Numbered from the stretch's first letter, positions 44,686 to 58,879 are shown. The stretch: DNA of 64,000 bases from Gemmatimonadota bacterium (GCA_028287235.1 JAQBQB010000004.1:46423-110422), one strand, 5' to 3'. Program-made: numbers and translations. Notes: generated by a model from the letters alone, not told the origin.

Positions 44686-45950
44686 TTCTCGCGCACCACC
44701 GCACCCATCTCCGCCTCGCATACCACTTGGCCGTCGACCTTCGCCACGCCCGACATCTTGCACATCATGCCGCGCACCTGCAGCAGCTCGAGCTCGAAGC
44801 GGATCTGGTCGCCCGGTTTCACCGGCCGCCGCCACTTCACGTTGTTGAGCGACGTAAAGTACACGACCTTGTTCTCCGGCTCGGGCACGGCGCCCATGAG
44901 CAGCATGCCGCCCACCTGCGCCATGGCCTCGATGATCAGCACGCCGGGCATGATGGGATGGCCTGGAAAATGACCTTGGAAAAACGGCTCGTTGATCGTC
45001 ACGTTCTTGAGTCCAACGATCCGCTTGCCGTCCTCGATCTCGAGGATGCGATCGACGAGCAGGAAGGGATAGCGGTGCGGCAGCACCCGCATGATTTCTT
45101 CGATCTCCAGCACGGTCGTCTCCTTCGCAATCGCCTCGTTCATGGCCCGCACCAGCATCACGGTGCCACGGTGGCTCGGTTTCGTCGCCGTGATCCGAGC
45201 GCGCACGCGCGCGCCGGCGAGCGCCAGATCCCCCACGCAATCCAATGCCTTGTGGCGCACGAACTCGTCGGGCCACCGCAAGGTCGTACCAATCACCCCA
45301 TTCTCGTCGAGCACCACCGCGTTGTCGAGCGAGGCCCCTTGGATGAGCCCCTTCGCACGCAACGCCTCGACCTCGTGCACGAACCCGAACGTCCGCGCCG
45401 GCGCGAGCTCGCGGGCGAAGCTCTCCCGCGTGACGCGGAAGCAGGCGCGCTGCGTCCCGATCGTCGCGTGCGGAAACTCGATCGTCACGTTCAGCTCGAG
45501 CTCGGACGCGGGACAGGCTTCATAGACCGATTCGCCGTCCACGAGCCGCAACGGGCGGCGGAGCGTGAGGTACTGCACCTCGCCCGCCTGCTCCACGATG
45601 CCCGCCGACGTGAGCGCCTCCACGAACGGCGCCGCGCTGCCGTCCATGATTGGCGGCTCCGCCGCATCGAGCGCGATCTCCAGGTCGTCGATGCCGCAGC
45701 CCACGACCGCCGCCAGCACGTGCTCTACCGTGTGCACGGAGACGGGATCCTGCCCCAGCTGCGTGCGCCGCTCGGTGAGCACCGCGTTCGCGGCGAGCGC
45801 CGGAATCATGGGTGCGCCCGGCAGATCGGTACGGCAAAACGTGATACCCGCCCCACTCGGCGCGGGGCGGAATGACAGATGACACGCTGCGCCGAGGTGC
45901 AACCCGATTCCCTCGAGCGACACCGGACGAGCGATGGTGCGACGGTTCAT
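44682..45950 (-). CDS. lpxC/fabZ: LpxC-FabZ bifunctional fusion
   Basis: A single 422-residue protein joining two enzymes. Residues about 1-270 are LpxC, the zinc UDP-3-O-acyl-GlcNAc deacetylase that commits lipid A synthesis, with [15 protein letters not shown], zinc ligands in [13 protein letters not shown] and [14 protein letters not shown], and the catalytic region near KPSHRG. Residues about 280-422 are FabZ, the 3-hydroxyacyl-ACP dehydratase, with [19 protein letters not shown] and [20 protein letters not shown]. The ATG at 45950 overlaps the lpxD stop as ATGA. Such fusions are known in Bacteroidetes and related phyla. The fusion ties the two enzymes that compete for 3-hydroxymyristoyl intermediates. 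Confidence 0.95.
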   Translation of the reverse strand: MNRRTIARPVSLEGIGLHLGAACHLSFRPAPSGAGITFCRTDLPGAPMIPALAANAVLTERRTQLGQDPVSVHTVEHVLAAVVGCGIDDLEIALDAAEPPIMDGSAAPFVEALTSAGIVEQAGEVQYLTLRRPLRLVDGESVYEACPASELELNVTIEFPHATIGTQRACFRVTRESFARELAPARTFGFVHEVEALRAKGLIQGASLDNAVVLDENGVIGTTLRWPDEFVRHKALDCVGDLALAGARVRARITATKPSHRGTVMLVRAMNEAIAKETTVLEIEEIMRVLPHRYPFLLVDRILEIEDGKRIVGLKNVTINEPFFQGHFPGHPIMPGVLIIEAMAQVGGMLLMGAVPEPENKVVYFTSLNNVKWRRPVKPGDQIRFELELLQVRGMMCKMSGVAKVDGQVVCEAEMGAVVREK

Positions 45951-47020
45951 TCTGAGTCTGCGTTGCGGTCGAGAAGCCGCTCGATGCGTCTGAGCAGGCC
46001 GGGAAGCCTGAACAGCGCCGCCTGGGCGCGGAGCGCTTCCTTGTGCGGCCGGGCGGGATAGCCCGACCACGTTTCACCGGCCGGAATATCGCCAAACACG
46101 CCCGCCTGCGCAGCAAGCCGCGCCCCTTTTCCGATGGTGTGGTGGCCCGAGACCCCCACCTGGCCGAGCAGCATGGCCCCGTCCTCGACGCGCACGGAGC
46201 CGGCGATGCCCACCTGCGCCATGATCAGGCACATCCGCCCAATGCGCACGTTGTGCGCGATCTGGACGAGATTGTCGATCTTGGTGCCCGCGCCGATCAC
46301 GGTGTCGTCGATGCTCCCGCGGTCGATGGTGGTATTCGCGCCGATCTCGACGTCGTCCTCGATCACGCAGCGGCCCACATGAGGAATCTTTAAATGCTGG
46401 CCGTCGCGCTGCACGTAGCCGAATCCGTCGGAGCCGATGCGCGAGCCCGCGTGAACGCTCACCCGGTTGCCGAGCATCGCGCCGCTGTAGAGCGTGACCG
46501 ACGGAAAGAGCTGGCACCGCTCGCCGACGACCACCCCCGCGCCGATCACGCAGTGCGGGCCCACGACCGTGGAGTCGCCAATCCGCGCGCCGTCGCCGAT
46601 CACCGCGTAGGGACCGATCGAAACGTTTCGCCCCAGGTGGGCGCCTGAACCGACGACCGCCGTGGGGTGCACACCGACCGGGGCCGCTGCCAGCCGGTGA
46701 AAGCGCGGCAACAGCGTCAGGAGCGCTTCCTGCGGCTTGTCGACGACGATCCGGGCCGCGGCCTGCCCCGGCGTGTCGGCGAGCTCCGGCGACACCAGAA
46801 CGACCCCGGCGAGCGACGCGGTAAACGATGCCGCGTACTTCGCGACACCGAGAAAGCTCAGGTCGCTGCCGGACGCGCGGTCGAGCGGTGCGACGCCCGC
46901 GATTCGGACCAATGGATCGCCGACGAGGCGGCCGCCGACGGCGTCCGCAATAGCGGCGGCGGTGAGAACGAAGTCGCCCTCACCGCCGCCGTTGTCGTAC
47001 TGGGACGAGCCGTCGATCAC
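45947..47020 (-). CDS. lpxD: UDP-3-O-(3-hydroxyacyl)glucosamine N-acyltransferase
   Basis: LpxD adds the amide-linked hydroxyacyl chain to the deacetylated lipid A precursor. In 357 residues an N-terminal uridine-binding domain (about 18-115, [20 protein letters not shown]) precedes the hexapeptide beta-helix (about 118-320), with [20 protein letters not shown] and the catalytic-histidine region [21 protein letters not shown] helical tail ends [14 protein letters not shown]. The first 18 residues ([11 protein letters not shown]) are extra, and an internal start is possible. It overlaps skp by four bases and lpxC-fabZ by four. Confidence 0.95.
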   Translation of the reverse strand: MIDGSSQYDNGGGEGDFVLTAAAIADAVGGRLVGDPLVRIAGVAPLDRASGSDLSFLGVAKYAASFTASLAGVVLVSPELADTPGQAAARIVVDKPQEALLTLLPRFHRLAAAPVGVHPTAVVGSGAHLGRNVSIGPYAVIGDGARIGDSTVVGPHCVIGAGVVVGERCQLFPSVTLYSGAMLGNRVSVHAGSRIGSDGFGYVQRDGQHLKIPHVGRCVIEDDVEIGANTTIDRGSIDDTVIGAGTKIDNLVQIAHNVRIGRMCLIMAQVGIAGSVRVEDGAMLLGQVGVSGHHTIGKGARLAAQAGVFGDIPAGETWSGYPARPHKEALRAQAALFRLPGLLRRIERLLDRNADSE

Positions 47021-47637
47021 TGGGTCGGCGGCTTCGGCCGGGTGACCGCTGCCGGGGCCGCCGGAGCACCCTTCTTCGGATCGGCCGGAGTCGCAGCCTT
47101 CACCGCCGCCGCCGGCGTGGCGCGCAGGCGCGACACGACACGGTCGGTGATGTCGAGGTTCTTGTCCGCCGACACGATGCTCGTGGTCTGCGGATCGTTC
47201 GACAGGATGATCGAGTACCCATCCTCGGTGCGAATGTCGTCGAGCACTTTCTTCACCGCGTCGGTGATCGGCGCCATGACTTCCGTGGTGCGATCGCTGA
47301 ATGCCTTCTGGAACTTGAGCTGGTTCGCCTGGAAATCCGTCTCGAGCGCCTGAATGGACTTCTGACGGGAATCCTTGGCGGTCGCACTCAATGTCGGCTC
47401 GTCCTTCTGGTACTTGGCGAGCAGCACGTTGATCGAGTCCTGCATCTTCTGGATTTGAGCGCGGTAGCCCTCACCCTCTTTGGTCAGCACCGCTTCGGCC
47501 GCGGCGCGGCCGGGGGCCGCCTCCATCAGGGCCTGCGTGTTGACGTATGCGAGCTTGAGAGGAGCCTGCGCCTTCGCAGCGCCAGCCATCACGGTAAGTA
47601 CGAGCGCGATCACCGTCGCGCGAAGCATGGAACGCAT
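47017..47637 (-). CDS. skp: Skp/OmpH-family periplasmic chaperone
   Basis: A 206-residue secreted chaperone that holds unfolded outer-membrane proteins. A signal peptide (about 1-24, ending AGAAKAQA) is followed by a beta segment [20 protein letters not shown] and a long alpha-helical arm (about 50-130, with [16 protein letters not shown]). A Pro/Ala-rich C-terminal tail (about 175-206) goes beyond usual Skp. I chose the ATG at 47637, preceded by GGAG; upstream ATG codons would run into the bamA end. It is encoded between bamA and lpxD, a common arrangement. Confidence 0.9.
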   Translation of the reverse strand: MRSMLRATVIALVLTVMAGAAKAQAPLKLAYVNTQALMEAAPGRAAAEAVLTKEGEGYRAQIQKMQDSINVLLAKYQKDEPTLSATAKDSRQKSIQALETDFQANQLKFQKAFSDRTTEVMAPITDAVKKVLDDIRTEDGYSIILSNDPQTTSIVSADKNLDITDRVVSRLRATPAAAVKAATPADPKKGAPAAPAAVTRPKPPTQ

Positions 47638-47648
47638 GGAAGCTCCGA

Positions 47649-50066
47649 TTAGAAGATCTGTCCGAACTTGAAATGTACCTGCCACTTGGGGTCTTTCTGG
47701 CCCAAGGTGTTCACGCGATCGAAGCCGTAACCCAAATCGACGCCCAATGGACCCAGCGGAGTGACGAGCGAAGCCCCGAATCCGGCACCACGGAACAGCC
47801 GGGTTGGGTCGAAGTCGCGCGGGCGCTCCCAGAGATTGCCGGCGTCGTAGAACGCATCGAGATAGAGCTGCTGATTTACCCGCAGGCCGAGCTCAGCCGT
47901 GCTCGTATAGTACGCATTGCCGAACGAGCTTCGTTGGGCCTGGAATTGATCTGCATTCGGGATGTACCCCTTGGGCGTGATTGAAAATTCCTCGTACCCG
48001 CGCAACGGGTTGCCGTACTGCACGCCGCCCAGCGAGAACGCCTGGGAGACGAAGAACGGCCCAGGGTCGCCGAACAGCGCGCCGGCCTTCACCGTCATGC
48101 CCACCACGAGCGCCATCGGCTCCGGGCCGATGCCCTTGCCGAAGGTAGCCAAGGTGGAGTACGAGCGCATCTCGGTGGTGAGTCGCTGGTACGACGCCGT
48201 GCCGCCGAGCGGTCCGCCGTTGAGCTGGAGGGCCACGTTTTCGTGGGTACCCGCCACCGGGAAGGGCGACCCGAGCCGCGTGTCGTGGTCGAGCGTGAAG
48301 CCGACTGTCGACCGGAAGCAGCCGTTGCAATTGATCGTGGCGACGAGCCCGTCGCCTCCGTAGCTCACCCGCTCGCCGCCGTAGCTGACGAAGAAGCGCG
48401 TGGTGCGCGAGTTGGGGAGCGGGAAGCCGAACTGCAGCTGGCCGCCGCTGGTGTTCGACTGGCCGATGTCGCGAATGACGAAGCGCGAGCGCTGGTTGTA
48501 GAGCGACACGGTGCCCGACACGCTCGACTGACGAATGCGCGGATCGGTGTAGCTCAGGCTGAAGTCGCGGATGTACTTGCCGAACTGCCACTGGAGCGAG
48601 CCCTTCTTGCACTCGCCGAACAGGTTCGGCTGGTCGAAGCCGATGAAGCCGCCCACGCCGGTGCCCTGTCCCACGGACGCGCCGAAATTCACATTGCCGG
48701 TGCGCTTTTCCTTCACGTGGAAGATCAGGTCGATGTCGCCCTGCTCGTTCGCCGGACGCGTGTCCGGCGGCGGCATGTCCTGCTCGAAGAATCCGAGATT
48801 CGCGATGTTACGATAACTCTGAATCAGGCGCTCGCGGTTGAACACGTCGCCCGGGAGAATGAACAGCTGGTCGCGGATGCACGTCTCGGTGGTCACGTCG
48901 TTGCCGACAATGTCCACGCGATTCACGATGGCCGGCGTGCGCTCGTCGATGTCCCACCGCAGATCGACCGTGGGCGTGGAGTCCTTGCCGACGCGGCGCC
49001 GCTCGACCACCGGCTGCACGCTCGAATAGATGTAGCCTTCGTTGTCGTAGGCTTCTTTCACCTTGGACGTGGCATCCTCCCACGCCGCGGCGTTGAAGAC
49101 GTTCTTCTCTTCTTTCGGCGCGCGCTTGACGATGCCCTTCACCGCGTCGGTCACGCCCTTGGGCTTGGCCTTGTTGCCGAACGGATAGAAGGTCGCGATC
49201 TGGTCGTTCGAGAAGCGCCGCGCGCCGTTGACCTCGAAGTCGCCGATCTTGTACTGCGGCCCTTCATCGACCGTGAGGCGCACGAGCGCCTTTCCCTTCT
49301 GGCGATCGATGATCAGCGTGTCCTTCACCACCTGCGCGTCGATGTAGCCGTGCGACGCGTACAGCTGGGGAATGTTCTTGGAGATGTCCTCGGCGTATTT
49401 GTCCTGGTCGAACTCGCCGTTCTTCCACCAGAAAAAGCCTTCGGGCTTGGTGCCGATCGCGCTGACGATGGTCTTGTCGGAGAGCGCCTTGTTGCCGACG
49501 ATGTCCACCCCGGAGATCGCCAGGCGGCGGCCTTCGTCGACGTTGAACACGAGCGTCGTTGCGTCGCCCGTTTCGATGGTGTCGACCTTGACCTTCGCGA
49601 GGTAGTAGCCCTCGCTCTGATACAAGGAATCGATCCGCGCGACGTCCTTCGCCACCTGCGCCGGATTGATCGGCTTGCCGATGAGCAGGTCGACGCGGTC
49701 CTTCACCGATCCCGGCGAGACCTTGTCCGCGCCCTGCACCTTCACGTCGCTGAGCACTCGCCGCTCGCGGACGTTGAACACGAGGATGGATTTGCCGTTC
49801 ACCACCTCGCAGCTGTTATGGACGTCGTCGAACTGGTTCGTGGCGTACAGGTCGCGAATCGCCCGCGTCGTGATCCGCCCGTTGATCGTCGACTTGGGAG
49901 CAATGCCGACTCCTGCCCGGAGGACGTCGTCGGTCACGGTTTTCTGTCCCCGGAACGCAACGCTATCCGGAGTCGCACATGGGCCCAGCGTTGCATCCTG
50001 CGCCTGGGCGGCCGAACCGGCCGCCAGGAGCCCGGCGAACACGAGCGAGATTCGCATCTGTGGCAT
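47649..50066 (-). CDS. bamA: Outer-membrane assembly factor BamA
   Basis: BamA inserts beta-barrel proteins into the outer membrane. The 805-residue precursor has a signal peptide (about 1-22) and then five POTRA repeats to about 420, with recurring YVKVDTIETGD-like FNVDEGRR and DLIFHVKEKRTGNVNFGASV segments. The C-terminal 16-strand barrel has the conserved loop-6 area GGVQYGNPLRGYEE (VRGY/F type) and ends LGYGFDRVNTLGQKDPKWQV and FKFGQIF. A second ATG three codons in (MRISLVF) is an alternative start. It leads the operon that continues through skp and the lpx genes. Confidence 0.96.
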   Translation of the reverse strand: MPQMRISLVFAGLLAAGSAAQAQDATLGPCATPDSVAFRGQKTVTDDVLRAGVGIAPKSTINGRITTRAIRDLYATNQFDDVHNSCEVVNGKSILVFNVRERRVLSDVKVQGADKVSPGSVKDRVDLLIGKPINPAQVAKDVARIDSLYQSEGYYLAKVKVDTIETGDATTLVFNVDEGRRLAISGVDIVGNKALSDKTIVSAIGTKPEGFFWWKNGEFDQDKYAEDISKNIPQLYASHGYIDAQVVKDTLIIDRQKGKALVRLTVDEGPQYKIGDFEVNGARRFSNDQIATFYPFGNKAKPKGVTDAVKGIVKRAPKEEKNVFNAAAWEDATSKVKEAYDNEGYIYSSVQPVVERRRVGKDSTPTVDLRWDIDERTPAIVNRVDIVGNDVTTETCIRDQLFILPGDVFNRERLIQSYRNIANLGFFEQDMPPPDTRPANEQGDIDLIFHVKEKRTGNVNFGASVGQGTGVGGFIGFDQPNLFGECKKGSLQWQFGKYIRDFSLSYTDPRIRQSSVSGTVSLYNQRSRFVIRDIGQSNTSGGQLQFGFPLPNSRTTRFFVSYGGERVSYGGDGLVATINCNGCFRSTVGFTLDHDTRLGSPFPVAGTHENVALQLNGGPLGGTASYQRLTTEMRSYSTLATFGKGIGPEPMALVVGMTVKAGALFGDPGPFFVSQAFSLGGVQYGNPLRGYEEFSITPKGYIPNADQFQAQRSSFGNAYYTSTAELGLRVNQQLYLDAFYDAGNLWERPRDFDPTRLFRGAGFGASLVTPLGPLGVDLGYGFDRVNTLGQKDPKWQVHFKFGQIF

Positions 50067-50074
50067 AGTCCGGC

Positions 50075-50080
50075 AATATA
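50075..50080 (-). promoter_or_regulatory. Possible -10 element of bamA
   Basis: On the minus strand TATATT lies nine bases before the first bamA ATG. If it is a -10 box, transcription would begin only a few bases before the ATG, giving a near-leaderless mRNA. No good -35 element is seen, so this is tentative. Confidence 0.25.
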
Positions 50081-50090
50081 CACGAATAAC

Positions 50091-50125
50091 GGCCGATCGG
50101 GTCCCTGCTGGGGGACCGACCGGCC
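50091..50125 (-). terminator. Imperfect hairpin after clpC
   Basis: Arms GGCCGATCGGGTCC and GGACCGACCGGCC pair over about 12 positions with one mismatch and one bulge. The structure lies 32 bases past the clpC stop and before bamA. GTTATT follows on the minus strand. It probably ends the mcsA-mcsB-clpC transcript. Confidence 0.55.
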
Positions 50126-50156
50126 GCTTTCCTGGTGACTTCTTTACGCCGGAGGT

Positions 50157-52649
<2,493 letters not shown>

Positions 52650-52684
52650 ATTTCCCTCGCATCGGGGCCGTGAGGTTCAAACGT

Positions 52685-53770
52685 TCAACCGACCGAGCCC
52701 GCTTCCTCTTCCAGCGCTTTACGCACATAGCGTGCGCGCGCCAGGTTGGTTTCGCTTTCCGTGAGCGCCCGGCCTTCTGCAAACGCCAGGTGTGCGGCCT
52801 GCGAAAAGATCAAGAGCTTGTTGAGGGTATATACACTCAGGGAGGTGATCAGTTTCAGCCCCACCGCCAGACGTACGCCGCTGAGGTAGTTCATCGCCTC
52901 GTCGAACGTGAGGCTTCGCGCATAGCGCAGCGTGCCGTACGCCCGCCAGAGCTTGTCTTCGATAATATAACCCGCGTCGCGCAACAGTACACGGCGCGCC
53001 TCCGCCTCTCGCTCGACGACGTGGCCGACCACGCGTAACAGTTGGTCGAGCAATTCTTCTTCCGACCGGCCCAGCGTGGTCTGGTTGGAAATTTGAAAGA
53101 AATTCCCGACCACTTCACTTCCTTCCCCATATAAGCCTCGGTACGTCAGGCCCATTTGCTGAAGGCTCGCCAGCACCTTCCCTATCTCCTTCGTGAGCAC
53201 GAGCCCGGGCAGATGAATCAGCACCGACCCGCGCATCCCCGTACCCACGTTCGTCGGACAGGCGGTGAGAAAACCGAACTCGTTGTGATACGAGTACGGC
53301 ACACGCGTGCCCAAGTCGCGATCCAGCTTGTCGATAGCCGCGAACGCCTCCTGGAGCGCGAATCCCGAGCGAAGCGCCTGGAGGCGGATGTGATCCTCCT
53401 CGTTGACCATCAGCCCGAGCCCGTCGGCGAGAAACACCGCCGCACCGCTCCGCAACGGATGCTGCGCGTCGAGCCCCGCCAGCTCCTTGCTCACCAAGTG
53501 CCGTTCGTGCAACAGGGCCCGCGACGTGGGCGGCAGCTCGTCCAGGCGGTACATCACGGCCTGGTGGAGCGACGGAACGGTCGCCACCGCTTCGCGGACC
53601 TGCGACAGCACGCGCAACCGCTCGCCATCGCGCGCCCGCCCGGTGAAGGCGTAGCCCTCCACATTTCGCGCGAGCCGAATGCGCGTGGATAGCACGATGT
53701 CCGAGTGCTGGCCCGAGGCGTCGAGCCAGCCCACGCCGCCGTCGGGCAGGAGCGAAAGATCGACGGTCAT
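52685..53770 (-). CDS. mcsB: Protein-arginine kinase McsB
   Basis: McsB phosphorylates arginine residues, marking damaged proteins for ClpCP. The 361-residue protein has the phosphagen-kinase catalytic fold. VLSTRIRLARNVEGYAFTGR is near the start (about 27-46), LVNEEDHIRLQALRSGF is the acidic NEEDH motif (about 136-152), ACPTNVGTGMRGSVLIHLPG is the catalytic loop, and a helical C-terminus follows. It lacks the N-terminal domain of true arginine/creatine kinases, as McsB does. Its start overlaps mcsA by four bases, as expected for the activator-kinase pair. Confidence 0.95.
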   Translation of the reverse strand: MTVDLSLLPDGGVGWLDASGQHSDIVLSTRIRLARNVEGYAFTGRARDGERLRVLSQVREAVATVPSLHQAVMYRLDELPPTSRALLHERHLVSKELAGLDAQHPLRSGAAVFLADGLGLMVNEEDHIRLQALRSGFALQEAFAAIDKLDRDLGTRVPYSYHNEFGFLTACPTNVGTGMRGSVLIHLPGLVLTKEIGKVLASLQQMGLTYRGLYGEGSEVVGNFFQISNQTTLGRSEEELLDQLLRVVGHVVEREAEARRVLLRDAGYIIEDKLWRAYGTLRYARSLTFDEAMNYLSGVRLAVGLKLITSLSVYTLNKLLIFSQAAHLAFAEGRALTESETNLARARYVRKALEEEAGSVG

Positions 53771-54246
53771 TCCATCACCCGAATGCGATCGCGCAAATCC
53801 GCCGCCACCTCGAACTGCTCGCTCTCGATGGCGCGGCGCAGGCGGTCCTTGAGCTCACCCAGCACCGCCGACCGCTCGAGCGTCTCCGACATCGGCGCGC
53901 GATACGTGCGTCCGACGTGCCGGTGGTTGCCGTGTACCCGCCGCAGCAGTTCGCGAATGCCCGCCTCGAAGTTGGTGTAGCAGCGCGCGCAGCCCCAGCG
54001 GCCGGTGGCCTTGAAGTCGGCCATCGTCGTGTTGCAGAAGCTGCAGCGCACGCCCTCGCCGCTGATCGGCACCGGCACCTGCTGATGCAGGAACTCGGCG
54101 AGCGGATGCTTGGGCGTGGCGACCGTCGTTTCCACGCCGCGCTCCGAGGCGCACCGCTCGCACAGATGGAGCTGGTGCACCGCGTTGTTCTCGATCGTGG
54201 TGAGATTCACCACCGCATCCCGTTCCCCGCAACTATCGCACAACAT
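53767..54246 (-). CDS. mcsA: McsA, zinc-finger activator of McsB
   Basis: McsA is the small partner that activates McsB. The 159-residue protein has four CxxC motifs: CDSCGER (3-9) and CERCASERG in the first half, CSFCNTT and CARCYTNFE in the second, enough for two zinc sites. A C-terminal UVR helix pair (LKDRLRRAIESEQFEVAADL) follows. The ATG at 54246 shares one base with the stop of the Lol ATPase gene, tying the stress module to the Lol genes. No ctsR repressor gene precedes it, unlike the Firmicutes ctsR-mcsA-mcsB-clpC operon. Confidence 0.93.
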   Translation of the reverse strand: MLCDSCGERDAVVNLTTIENNAVHQLHLCERCASERGVETTVATPKHPLAEFLHQQVPVPISGEGVRCSFCNTTMADFKATGRWGCARCYTNFEAGIRELLRRVHGNHRHVGRTYRAPMSETLERSAVLGELKDRLRRAIESEQFEVAADLRDRIRVME

Positions 54247-54944
54247 CAGGGCACGACCTCGCGCACATCGATGTCCGTCAGGCGTCCGTCCTCGAGCAAC
54301 AACGTCCGGTCCGCGCGCGCGGCGAGCGCCCGGTTGTGCGTCGCGATCACCATCGCGATCTCGAGGTCGCGCGACAGCTCGACGAACAGATCGTGCAACC
54401 GCTCGCTGTTGGCGTGATCGAGATTCCCCGACGGCTCGTCGGCCAGCAGGATCGCCGGGTCCACGGCCAGCGCGCGCGCCACCGCGGTGCGCTGCTGTTC
54501 GCCGCCCGAGAGCGCCGCCGGCTTGTGGTCCATACGACCGGCCAGTCCCACGCGCGTCAGCAACTCTTCGGCGCGCGTTTTCGCCCGCTTGTCGTCCCAC
54601 CCGGCGATGCGCAGCGGCATCATCACGTTTTCCGCCGCCGTGAACTCGCGGAGGAGATGATGAAACTGGAACACGAAGCCCACGGAGTGGTTTCGCAGCG
54701 CCGACAGATCGTCGTCGCTGCGGCCGGCGAGCGACTTGCCCGCGATCGTGATCGTGCCCCGCGTCGGCTTGTCGAGCGCGCCAAGCAAGTGCAGGAGCGT
54801 GCTCTTCCCGGCGCCACTCGATCCCACGACGGCGACCATCTCGCCGCGCGAAACCTGCAGGTGCGTGCCATCGAGCACGGTGATGGTTCTGCCATCGCCG
54901 CCCTCGTACACCTTCGTGAGATCTACCGCCTCCAGCACGATCAT
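54246..54944 (-). CDS. lolD: Lipoprotein-releasing ABC transporter ATPase LolD
   Basis: A 232-residue ATPase powering release of outer-membrane lipoproteins from the inner membrane. Motifs are complete: GSSGAGKSTLLHLLGALDKP (Walker A), VGFVFQFHHLLREFTAAENV (Q loop), LSGGEQQRTAVARALAVDPA (signature), LLADEPSGNLDHANS (Walker B) and MVIATHNRALAA (switch His). QFHHLLREFTAAENV is characteristic of LolD. It overlaps the permease gene by four bases and mcsA by one. Confidence 0.93.
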   Translation of the reverse strand: MIVLEAVDLTKVYEGGDGRTITVLDGTHLQVSRGEMVAVVGSSGAGKSTLLHLLGALDKPTRGTITIAGKSLAGRSDDDLSALRNHSVGFVFQFHHLLREFTAAENVMMPLRIAGWDDKRAKTRAEELLTRVGLAGRMDHKPAALSGGEQQRTAVARALAVDPAILLADEPSGNLDHANSERLHDLFVELSRDLEIAMVIATHNRALAARADRTLLLEDGRLTDIDVREVVP

Positions 54945-56193
54945 TCGTGACGAATCGCCTCTACCGGGTAAAGCCTCGCCGCCTGCAACGCCGGATAAAT
55001 CGTCGCGAGCGCCGCCACCCCCAAGCTCGCCAGCACGATCAACGTAACGTCGAGCGGCTGCGTCGACACCGGGAGGTGATCGATGAAATATACGGCCGGG
55101 TCCAGCGGGATGAGCTTCTTCTCGCCGATCAGGACCGACGCCGCGATGCCAATGGCTAAGCCCGCACCGGTGCCCACCACCCCGATCGCCAACCCTTGCG
55201 CGAAGAAGACGCGCCGAATCGACCGCGCCGGCATTCCCATCGCCCGCAGGATTCCGATCTCCTTCGTCTTGTCCGTCACCACCATGATCAGCGTGCTGAT
55301 GATGTTGAACGCCGCGACGAGCGCGATGAGCAGCAGGATCACCCCCATCCCGAGCTTCTCCAGCTTGAGCGCGTTGAACAAGGAGCTGTTCTGCTGATGC
55401 CAGTCCTGCAGACGAAAGGGCATTCCCAGGCTGTCCTGCAGCCGTTGCGACACGTCCGGTGCCTCCCAGCGCGTCGGCGTCTTCACCTCGAGCCCCGTCA
55501 CCGCCTGGCCGAGCTGCGCGAGATCCTGCGCCTGGTCGAGCGCCACGATCACATATGAGTTGTCATATTCGTACATTCCCGTGTCGAAGATCCCGGTCAC
55601 TTCGAAGCGGCCAGTCTTCGGCACCGGCATGCCGGTCACCGGATTGATCTTCGACGGGTCGACGGTCATCAACGTGATGCTGTCGATGCCCGGCGTGACG
55701 TTGAGCTTCTCCGCCAGCTTGGAGCCGAGCACCGCGCCGTGATGCTGGCCGTCGGCGGTGAGGAAGGTGAAGTCGCCCGCCGTGGCGCGCTTGCGGATCG
55801 TCGTCACCTGGGGCGTCGTCGGGCCATCGGGGGGAAGCCCCTCGACGAACACGCCCTCCATGTACTTGTGCCGCCCGGCCTGAATGAGCGCCTGGGTATG
55901 GACGAACGGCCCCGCCGTCACCACACCCTTCTGGCGCAGGACCTTCTTCAGCACGCTCGGCCAATCGGTCATCACCATGTCCTCACCATAGGTGAGGACG
56001 CGAATATCGGGGCTGCCGATGAGAATTTTCTCACGCAGGTCGTTCTGCAGCCCGTTCATCACACCCATGATGACGATCAGCGCGCTCACCGCCACCGTGA
56101 CGCCGCCGATCGCGATCAGACTGATCAGCGACAGCAGCTTCGATCCGCGCCGGCTGCGCAGATACCGCCAGGCGATGGAGAGCTCGAGACGCG

Positions 56194-56197
<4 letters not shown>
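54941..56197 (-). CDS. Lipoprotein-releasing permease LolC/LolE
   Basis: A 418-residue permease of the LolC/E type: one N-terminal helix (about 25-46, [21 protein letters not shown]), a large periplasmic domain (about 50-275) and three C-terminal helices (about 285-410). Key segments are [40 protein letters not shown] and [24 protein letters not shown] tail ending EAIRHE. Only one LolC/E gene accompanies lolD, so the transporter may use a LolF-type homodimer. The gene overlaps lysS by four bases and lolD by four. Confidence 0.92.
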
Positions 56198-57734
<1,537 letters not shown>

Positions 57735-57738
<4 letters not shown>

Positions 57739-58860
57739 GCGGCAGCGCTCCCGCCGGGAGGCGTGCCGAGCGTCGCGAGGTACGCTTCGATGAAGGGATC
57801 GATGTCCCCATCCATGACTTTTTGCACGTCGGGAATCTTGAGCTCCGTGCGGTGGTCGTTGACCATCGTGTACGGTTGAAAGACATAGCTGCGGATTTGG
57901 CTGCCGAAGCTCACGTCCGACTTGGTCGCGTCGAGCTCCGCCTTCTTCGCCGCCTGCTTGTCGGCTTCCAGCTGATACAGGCGATTCTTCAGCTGCTTCA
58001 TGGCCGTCGCCTTGTTCTTGTGCTGCGACCGCTCGGCCTGCGACGACGTGACGATGCCCGTGGGAATGTGCGTCAGGCGCACCGCGGAGCTCGTCTTGTT
58101 GACGTGCTGGCCGCCGGCGCCGGACGCGCGAAACACGTCCATGCGCACGTCCTCGTCGCGCACCTCGATGTTGATCTCGTTGTCGACCACGGGATACACG
58201 AACGCCGACGCAAAGCTCGTGTGCCGCCGCGCCTGCGAGTCGAACGGCGAGATGCGCACGAGCCGGTGCACGCCCGCCTCCGCCCGGAGAAATCCGTACG
58301 CGTACAAGCCCTTGATCTCGAGCACCGCGCCCTTGATCCCCGCCTCTTCGCCGTCGCTCAAGTCGAGGATCTCCACGACGAAGCCCTTTCGCTCGGCCCA
58401 TCGCGTGTACATGCGCATGAGCATCTGCGCCCAATCCTGCGCTTCGGTCCCGCCGGCGCCGGCGCTGATCTCGAGCTGCGCGTCGCGGAAGTCGTCGGGC
58501 CCCGAGAGCAACGACCGAAGGCGGAACGCCTCGATCTCCCCGCGCAGCGTCTCCGTCTCGCGCTCCACCTCGGCCGACAGCTCGTCATCCGGCTCGGCGG
58601 CGAGCATCTCCTCGAGCTCGGCCGCGCTCCGCACGCGCGCGGTCATCGCGTCGTAGGGCTCGATCCATCCCTTCACCGCTTTGACCTGCTGCACGACGAC
58701 CTGGGCCTTCTCCTGATCCGTCCAGAAGCCCGCCGCCGACATGCGGTCTTCCAGACGCCTCAGCGTGTTGCGCTTGTCGTCCAGGTCAAAGATACCTCCC
58801 TAGCTCGACGAGCCGCTCGGCGTGTTGCCTGAGCTCTCGCGCGCGCTCGCTGTCTGCCAT
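57735..58860 (-). CDS. prfB: Peptide chain release factor 2, with programmed +1 frameshift
   Basis: RF2 releases peptides at UGA and UAA codons. Translation starts at ATG 58860 (after GGAGAGGGAG), reads 24 codons ([20 protein letters not shown], then GRYL), meets an in-frame TGA at 58788-58786, and shifts +1 to continue at GAC 58787 for 350 more residues. The joined product is 374 residues, close to the E. coli 365. Domain marks include [20 protein letters not shown] (the GGT motif region), a peptide anticodon at [16 protein letters not shown] (SPF) and the catalytic GGQ in [20 protein letters not shown]. Without the shift only a version truncated at 58742 would be called. The stop overlaps lysS by four bases. 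Confidence 0.97.
58785..58801 (-). promoter_or_regulatory. RF2 autoregulatory frameshift signal
   Basis: On the minus strand a Shine-Dalgarno-like AGGGAGG (58801-58795) is followed by TAT, the slippery CTT, the TGA stop and C. This matches the classical prfB site, in which low RF2 lets the ribosome slip from CTT into the +1 frame. Confidence 0.97.
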
Positions 58861-58879
58861 CTCCCTCTCCGGTATGACA

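Noticed and set aside
48243..50138. Long plus-strand open frame opposite bamA
   Set aside because: Low-complexity Arg/Ala/Val composition and no domain; bamA on the other strand is well supported.
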